From the NCBI GenBank assembly GCA_018303655.1, contig JAGVXT010000013.1, positions 1 through 32,326 of the forward strand: a stretch of 32,326 nt of DNA, in the 5' to 3' direction. The number at the start of each line of letters is the position of its first letter. The first letter of the stretch is position 1. Made by a program: the position numbers and the translations under genes. The notes below the pieces were generated by a model that did no database searches, had not been told where the DNA came from, and worked only from the letters and a program-made list of their open reading frames with translations. The stretch is from Candidatus Woesearchaeota archaeon. GTDB taxonomy: Archaea; Nanobdellota; Nanobdellia; Woesearchaeales; GW2011-AR4. Positions 30,856 through 32,326 of this stretch are shown here, one piece after another.

Positions 30856-31552
30856 ACTAGCAGCAAGATTTTCTTACATAACCAACTCGTTAAGATTTTG
30901 CGGCCCTGAAGAGGCTTCAAAGCAGTTTGTTGATTATATAAATGAAAAAAGCTCAGCAGAATCTGTGCGGGAATCAATAAGAAAGTTTGAAGGGCTTTAT
31001 CCTTATCTTTCCTCAATAGCGGAAAAGACAAAAAAGGATTTTCTTGACTACGATGTTGTCGAGGCATACTGGATTGGAAATGAGCTTCTTGAGGAATTTA
31101 ATGATGGGGATATTAAAGGTATAATAAGAAAACTGATTAACGGGGGCCTGCCAAAATCAATTGGCGAAAAATTAATGAAAAATATGCCTAACGGATTTGT
31201 GCCTCATCACAATTTCAATGTTTTTTATGTCGGCGTTGGCAGGACAACAGGCTCTGTGCCGACAACATTAAATAACATGGACAACTGCAGAGTTTCTTAT
31301 GGAAAAGTCGTTGAGATTTTGAAGGACAAACTGATTGTCTCGGCTTCTTCTCTCAAAAAAGAAAAAAACAAACTAATCATCAAGGAGCATGAGCCAAAAA
31401 CAGCAGTTTACATTCCGGAAATTCTTAAAGGTGTCAAAAAAGATGACATCGTAGCTTTGCATTGGGGGTTTGCATGCGCTGTACTGAACCAGAGACAGCT
31501 TGAAAACCTCAAAAAATACAGCCAGAGGATTCTTGATGTTCTGAATGGGTGA
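30842..31552 (+). CDS. Conserved protein of a family seen next to [NiFe] hydrogenase genes (DUF6390-like)
   Basis: 236 residues. The N-terminus 'MDGVELAARFSYITNSLRFCGPEEASKQFVDYI' and later 'VPHHNFNVFYVGVGRTTGSVPTTLNNMDNCRVSYGKV' and 'IVALHWGFACAVLNQRQLENLKKY' are like an uncharacterised family I associate with hydrogenase loci (DUF6390). Membership should be confirmed. Conserved His in 'PHHNF' and 'ALHWG' and Cys in 'RFCGP' could bind metal. It is cytoplasmic and mixed alpha/beta. It overlaps the transporter gene by 14 bp and lies in the same operon as the maturation protease, so a part in hydrogenase maturation is the best guess. Confidence 0.6.
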   Translation: MDGVELAARFSYITNSLRFCGPEEASKQFVDYINEKSSAESVRESIRKFEGLYPYLSSIAEKTKKDFLDYDVVEAYWIGNELLEEFNDGDIKGIIRKLINGGLPKSIGEKLMKNMPNGFVPHHNFNVFYVGVGRTTGSVPTTLNNMDNCRVSYGKVVEILKDKLIVSASSLKKEKNKLIIKEHEPKTAVYIPEILKGVKKDDIVALHWGFACAVLNQRQLENLKKYSQRILDVLNG

Positions 31553-31804
31553 AAAGTTCGTGAAACGCGTGTTATATGTTCGTGAGTGTCGCTTCGTTCA
31601 TTATTATTTTACCTTATAGGTCGTGGAAGAACTTTCGTATAAGCTTAGGAATGCAAACTCAAAGAGATTCGCATAACGGGGGATTATACGCAGGCTCTAA
31701 AATTTATATTCAATTGAATTCTCGCTAAATTACGGAAACTAGAAGGGGGCGTACTAACAAAAAACATGAATATTTATAAACAATGTAGAATATTTACTAT
31801 TAAG
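31553..31804 (+). other. Gene-free stretch at the edge of an accessory region
   Basis: No ORF or known RNA is supported. Repeats of GTTCGTGA (about 31556 and 31588) and a perfect palindrome ATTCAATTGAAT (near 31707-31720) are visible. AATATTTATAAAC near 31765-31778 is the likely TATA box of the next gene. Composition shifts toward AT at the right, matching the start of a restriction-like gene. Confidence 0.4.
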
Positions 31805-32326
31805 ATGAAAACAGAAACAAGAAAAAAAGTAAAAGAACTTGTGAAAGAGGTAATACTATCAAAAATTGATAATTACAATGCTGAAACTGAGTATAAACCA
31901 TTTTTCCAAGCAATTTTTACCAAAGAGCAAATATTAACTCACACTATTGTTCATTCGTTCTATACAAGCTTTGGAATGTCTATCTATGAGCAATTAGTGA
32001 AAATTCTTGCAGAAGGGGCAGGTTATGAAGCTCATACACAATATGATATATTAGGAGAAATAGATGAAAAAACAGAAGCAATTATCAGTAAAATTGATAT
32101 GGATTTAAGGGCAGGAAAAAGAAATCCTGATATGAAAACAGAGTTTGAAGAAATTAAAAAATCCATACAAAAAGGAAAATCACTCGAAGACCCTGATAAA
32201 AGAGTTGATGTATTTGTCAAGAAATCTGATGGAACAGAAGTTTATTTTGATATAACTTCCCCAAAACCAAATATTAAGGAGTTTGTCGCACTAAAAAAGA
32301 AGCTGTTAAGATGGATTGGTTTAAGA
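31805..32326 (+). CDS. Probable type II restriction endonuclease (TdeIII/MjaII-like), truncated by the window
   Basis: The ATG at 31805 opens a frame of 174 codons with no stop before the window ends. 'THTIVHSFYTSFGMSIYEQLVKILAEGAG' followed by 'RVDVFVKKSDGTEVYFDITSPKPNIKEF' looks like the TdeIII/MjaII group of PD-(D/E)XK restriction enzymes. The core would be Asp in 'RVDVF' and Asp in 'YFDITS', with Thr/Ser in place of the usual Lys, or Lys in 'SPKPN'. Such enzymes cut short palindromic sites and need a partner methyltransferase, not seen to the left, so it would have to lie beyond the right edge. The AT-rich composition suggests recent acquisition. The family call is from memory of motif layout. 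Confidence 0.6.
   Translation, partial: MKTETRKKVKELVKEVILSKIDNYNAETEYKPFFQAIFTKEQILTHTIVHSFYTSFGMSIYEQLVKILAEGAGYEAHTQYDILGEIDEKTEAIISKIDMDLRAGKRNPDMKTEFEEIKKSIQKGKSLEDPDKRVDVFVKKSDGTEVYFDITSPKPNIKEFVALKKKLLRWIGLR

Noticed and set aside
31740-31760. Similarity between GGGGGCGTACT near 31744 and the hairpin region near 35-55 as attachment-site halves
   Set aside because: The shared stretch is short and gapped, and no integrase is present; not distinguishable from chance.

Overview
The window looks like part of a DPANN archaeal chromosome, most likely the Woesearchaeota/Pacearchaeota kind. This is inferred from gene content, not from a marker phylogeny. Supporting signs are an archaeal-type AlaRS, an Nre repair protein ending in a PCNA-binding peptide, a tRNA with bulge-helix-bulge introns, many short leaderless genes behind TATA boxes, and a cytosolic HydBGDA-type [NiFe] hydrogenase. 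Coding density is high and the DNA is AT-rich. The host genes are somewhat richer in GC than the mobile parts (1-4134, 5479-6412 and the right edge).

Left part (1-4141): a cargo-carrying DDE transposon occupies 107-4134. It is defined by 17-bp terminal inverted repeats and a 7-bp GATTTTT target duplication. It carries an HNH protein, a lipoprotein, two winged-helix regulators, an AbrB-like protein, a Cas4-like PD-(D/E)XK nuclease and an IS4-signature transposase. It sits 38 bp upstream of the ychF start codon.

4179-6565: ychF is followed by a tRNA-Gly(UCC) locus invaded by a LAGLIDADG endonuclease gene. A 25-nt 5' tRNA fragment lies upstream of the endonuclease. A complete tRNA gene lies downstream and appears to contain three BHB introns, in the D-loop, at 37/38 and in the T-loop.

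6614-23484: mostly housekeeping genes. These are a Nudix hydrolase, a coiled-coil protein, a GT2 glycosyltransferase, SMC, a HEPN/MNT toxin-antitoxin-like pair, a DHH phosphoesterase, Nre, an orphan LeuA-type regulatory domain, AlaRS, a phosphoribosyltransferase, an EF-Tu domain-2-like protein, malate dehydrogenase and a disulfide-type flavoprotein reductase.

23601-31552: a group 3b-like [NiFe] hydrogenase locus in the order hydB-hydG-hydD-hydA, with a maturation protease, an EamA transporter and a hydrogenase-neighbour family protein. It is interrupted by a reverse-strand LMW-phosphatase-like gene, a membrane protein gene and a 156-bp palindromic MITE-like insertion between hydD and hydA. 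The expected role is NAD(P)H-linked H2 cycling during fermentation.

31553-32326: a gene-free stretch, then the start of a probable type II restriction endonuclease that runs off the window.
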